From Pseudoalteromonas aurantia (lineage in GTDB: Bacteria > Pseudomonadota > Gammaproteobacteria > Enterobacterales > Alteromonadaceae), in contig NZ_PNBY01000010.1 of the NCBI RefSeq assembly GCF_005886875.1, positions 1 to 64,000 of the forward strand: a stretch of DNA of 64,000 nt. The letters run 5' to 3'. Within the stretch, counting starts at the first letter, position 1. Each line of letters opens with the position of its first letter. The notes under the pieces are model-generated. The model had not been told where the DNA came from, searched no databases, and saw nothing but the letters and a program-made list of their open reading frames with translations. This document shows, in pieces, positions 61,571 to 64,000 of the stretch. The position numbers and the translations under genes are program-made.

Positions 61571-63112
61571 TTACCCGACCTTACGCGCCTCTTCAAAAGG
61601 CGCTTGTAAATACTGGCTAAAGCAAGGGTTGTTCGTTTCATCTTGGTAAGCATAACCAAGCTGTGACAGATGCTCATCAAATTTCTCATAATCACTCGGA
61701 GCAATATCAAAGGCAGCAAGCACATTGCCCTCTGCAGCACCATGATTTCGATAATGAAATAACGTAATATTCCAATTACACCCCAATGTGTCTAAGAATC
61801 GCGCTAGGGCACCTGGGTATTCGGGAAACTCAAAGCGTAGTAATCGCTCTTGCAGTTCAACTGGAGGCTTACCACCAACCATGTATCTAATATGTAATTT
61901 TGCCAGCTCATTATCAGAAAGATCTTTAAGTAAATACCCCTTTCGCTCTAATGTGCCTTTGACATCATCTAGTTCAACTTGCCCCCCGCGCAAACCTACC
62001 CCCACAAAAATCTGGGCATTGTCCTCGCCAGCATAACGGTAATTAAACTCAGTAATTGCACGCCCTTCTAGATCATGGCAAAACTGTTTGAAACTGCCTT
62101 TTTCTTCCGCAATTGTCACACCAAACAAAGCCTCGTTCTTAGCGCCAAGCGCAGTACGCTCAGCGATGTAACGTAAGCGGTCAAAATTCAAATTAGCACC
62201 CGACAGTACCGCGGCTAACGTCAGTCCGGCACGATTACTTTGCGCACTCCACTTTTTAATACCTGCGACCGATAATGCCCCCGAAGGCTCTGCAATCGCT
62301 CGAGTTTCAACAAAAATATCTTGTACGGCAGCACAAATTTCATCTGAGCTTACCGTCACAACTTCATCGCAAAACTTTTGTGCCAAACGGAACGTTTCAG
62401 TGCCAATCACCTTAACAGCAACCCCATCAGCAAAGCTGCCTACTTGTGGTAACGTAACGGGCTCCCCCGCATCTAAAGCGGCTTTTAAACACGCACTTTC
62501 CTGCGCTTCAACTCCGATAACCTTGATATCAGGACGTAATGACTTAATGTAAACCGCCATACCCGCAAGTAACCCCCCGCCTCCGACGGGAATAAAGACC
62601 GCGTCTAACTCATTTACTTGCTGCATCAACTCGCGTGCTACCGTCCCTTGACCGATAATAACGTCTTTATCGTCAAAAGGCGGCACAAATACCGCTTGTG
62701 CTTGTTCGGTTAATATATACGAATGCGCTTTTGCCTCATCAAAATTGTGCCCGTGTAAAACAACCTGGGCGCCAAAATTACGCACCGCATTGACTTTTAT
62801 TTCAGGGGTTGTCACTGGCATAACAATGGTTGCTTGGTGACCCAAATGTGCAGCACTTAGCGCCACACCTTGCGCATGATTACCTGCAGACGCTGTGACC
62901 ACTTGGCTACCAACAGGAAGCTGCTGTAACTTATGATATGCGCCACGCAATTTAAAAGAATAAACCGGTTGCTGGTCTTCACGTTTGAGCCAGATTTTTT
63001 GTCCCAAACGCTCTGAAAGTGCGCGCATTTCACTTAATTCAGTCACCTTAACTAACGGTGACATATCAGCTTGAATGATGGCACGAAAATAATCTAGCTC
63101 TTGTGAAACCAT
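61571..63112 (-). CDS. ilvA: Threonine dehydratase (biosynthetic)
   Basis: Deaminates threonine to 2-oxobutanoate, the committed step to isoleucine. It has 513 aa. The PLP lysine is in PVYSFKLRGA. TASAGNHAQGVA and IPVGGGGLLAGMAVY are conserved. Two ACT-like regulatory domains (about 325-500) respond to isoleucine and valine. It lies 2 bp downstream of ilvD. Confidence 0.97.
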   Translation of the reverse strand: MVSQELDYFRAIIQADMSPLVKVTELSEMRALSERLGQKIWLKREDQQPVYSFKLRGAYHKLQQLPVGSQVVTASAGNHAQGVALSAAHLGHQATIVMPVTTPEIKVNAVRNFGAQVVLHGHNFDEAKAHSYILTEQAQAVFVPPFDDKDVIIGQGTVARELMQQVNELDAVFIPVGGGGLLAGMAVYIKSLRPDIKVIGVEAQESACLKAALDAGEPVTLPQVGSFADGVAVKVIGTETFRLAQKFCDEVVTVSSDEICAAVQDIFVETRAIAEPSGALSVAGIKKWSAQSNRAGLTLAAVLSGANLNFDRLRYIAERTALGAKNEALFGVTIAEEKGSFKQFCHDLEGRAITEFNYRYAGEDNAQIFVGVGLRGGQVELDDVKGTLERKGYLLKDLSDNELAKLHIRYMVGGKPPVELQERLLRFEFPEYPGALARFLDTLGCNWNITLFHYRNHGAAEGNVLAAFDIAPSDYEKFDEHLSQLGYAYQDETNNPCFSQYLQAPFEEARKVG

Positions 63113-63114
63113 GG

Positions 63115-64000
63115 TTAGCTTAGCTCCTCTAACTTAGCTAAGTCACGCACAGCACCTTTATCCGCACTGGTTGCCAATAGCGCATACGCTTTTAAAGCAG
63201 GACTCACAACACGCTGTCGATCCAACGGTTTATAAGCGTCCTTTCCACGTGCCAATTGCTTGTCGCGACGCGCTTGTAATTGCGTATCATCAAGCAATAA
63301 ATGAATACCTCGATTATAGATATCAATATGGATCAAGTCGCCATTTTCTACCAAAGCCAACGCTCCACCACTTGCCGCCTCAGGAGAGGCGTGGCCTATT
63401 GATAAGCCAGATGTCCCACCAGAAAAACGCCCATCAGTGAGTAGCGCACAGTCTCTATCTAGCCCCATTGATTTTAAGTAACTGGTGGGATACAACATCT
63501 CTTGCATGCCTGGACCACCTTTAGGCCCTTCATAACGGATAATGATGACATCACCTTTTTTAATCTCACCAGCCAAAATGCTATCTACCGCATCATCTTG
63601 AGACTCAAAAACCACTGCTGGGCCAGTAAAATCAAGCATTTCGTCAAGCACACCGGCACTTTTAACGATACAGCCATCGGGGGTTAAGTTACCCGATAAC
63701 ACCGCTAAACCACCATCTTGTCGAAATGCATGTTCAATACTGCGTATACAGCCATTCTCTCGGTCGAGATCCAGTGTATCCCAGCGATATGCCTGGCTCA
63801 TACCTTTGGTCGTACGGATCCCCGCAGGACCGGCACGAAAGAAGGTTTGTGCCTTTTCATTATTGTGATCTGTTGCATCCCAACGCGTTATCACCTCGCC
63901 TAATGTACCGCCCGCAACATGACCTACCGTTAAATCTAAACGATCCCCTTTCGCTAATTCATTCAGCATGCTCATCATGCCACCAGCACGATGTACATCT
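63115..64000 (-). CDS. ilvD: Dihydroxy-acid dehydratase, C-terminal part
   Basis: Partial: the frame is open to the right edge, so the N-terminal half and the Fe-S cysteines are outside. The visible part of about 294 aa has [56 protein letters not shown] and [21 protein letters not shown]. It makes the keto acids for valine and isoleucine. ilvD-ilvA is the standard order of the ilv operon. Confidence 0.97.
   Translation of the reverse strand, partial: DVHRAGGMMSMLNELAKGDRLDLTVGHVAGGTLGEVITRWDATDHNNEKAQTFFRAGPAGIRTTKGMSQAYRWDTLDLDRENGCIRSIEHAFRQDGGLAVLSGNLTPDGCIVKSAGVLDEMLDFTGPAVVFESQDDAVDSILAGEIKKGDVIIIRYEGPKGGPGMQEMLYPTSYLKSMGLDRDCALLTDGRFSGGTSGLSIGHASPEAASGGALALVENGDLIHIDIYNRGIHLLLDDTQLQARRDKQLARGKDAYKPLDRQRVVSPALKAYALLATSADKGAVRDLAKLEELS

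Overview
The window looks like a chromosomal segment of a marine gammaproteobacterium of the order Alteromonadales, most likely Pseudoalteromonas or a close relative. The protein sequences point there: fxsA-groESL, priB between rpsF and rpsR, an orn/rsgA/psd block, cytochromes c4 and c5, DUF2489, DUF1285 and DUF3802-like proteins, and a thiC-thiO-thiS-thiG-thiDE-thiF operon. Genus assignment is an inference. I see no insertion sequence, prophage, integrase, CRISPR array or resistance island, so this is mostly core genome.

Layout. 1-3.3 kb: the tail of a leucine-rich-repeat gene, then groEL, groES and fxsA on the minus strand, with a heat-shock-type promoter before groES. 3.6-8.3 kb: dsbD, aroQ-accB-accC and a CAT-anticodon tRNA. 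8.5-13.4 kb: an orphan gene, zur, a lone cheX overlapping yjbQ, and dnaB-alr. 13.5-15.7 kb: an ECF sigma factor, a membrane anti-sigma candidate and a repeat-rich DUF4097 protein, with an ECF-type promoter. 15.9-19.6 kb: a five-gene minor pilin operon ending in a very large PilX-like protein. 19.9-21.8 kb: rpsF-priB-rpsR-rplI and three tRNA-Gly genes. 21.9-24.7 kb: orn, rsgA and psd. 24.7-31.4 kb: the thiamine operon under a TPP riboswitch. 31.4-36.4 kb: a META lipoprotein, a thioesterase, a Fur-box TonB receptor, speD, an OsmC protein and a DUF3802-like protein. 36.4-42.4 kb: arginine catabolism (astD, astA, argD/astC), an HDOD protein and pabA. 43-51 kb: yceI, DUF1285, engB, cytochrome c4, a methyltransferase, yihI, DUF2489 and polA. 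51.4-64 kb: elbB, cytochrome c5, a GAF-GAF-GGDEF-degenerate EAL protein, rep, an AraC fragment, ubiK, a carbonic anhydrase, a methyltransferase, a membrane-anchored NMT1-like protein, ilvA and the C-terminal half of ilvD.

The most interesting content is non-coding. The first case is an approximately 300-nt stretch (about 46021-46323) between cytochrome c4 and a methyltransferase. It carries ten GGA motifs, one of them displayed in the loop of a perfect 7-bp hairpin, and it ends in a strong intrinsic terminator, as expected of a CsrB/RsmZ-type RNA that titrates CsrA. The second is a near-consensus sigma-54 promoter (42765-42780). It is followed by about 150 nt with four hairpins and ends in an intrinsic terminator, which suggests a sigma-54-dependent small RNA or an attenuated leader for the yceI gene. 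Other regulatory structures are the TPP riboswitch with two competing partners for the anti-Shine-Dalgarno, a probable S6:S18 leader on rpsF, and DnaA boxes upstream of polA.

All homology calls come from recalled family motifs, without database searches. Promoters and RNA ends are predictions from sequence.
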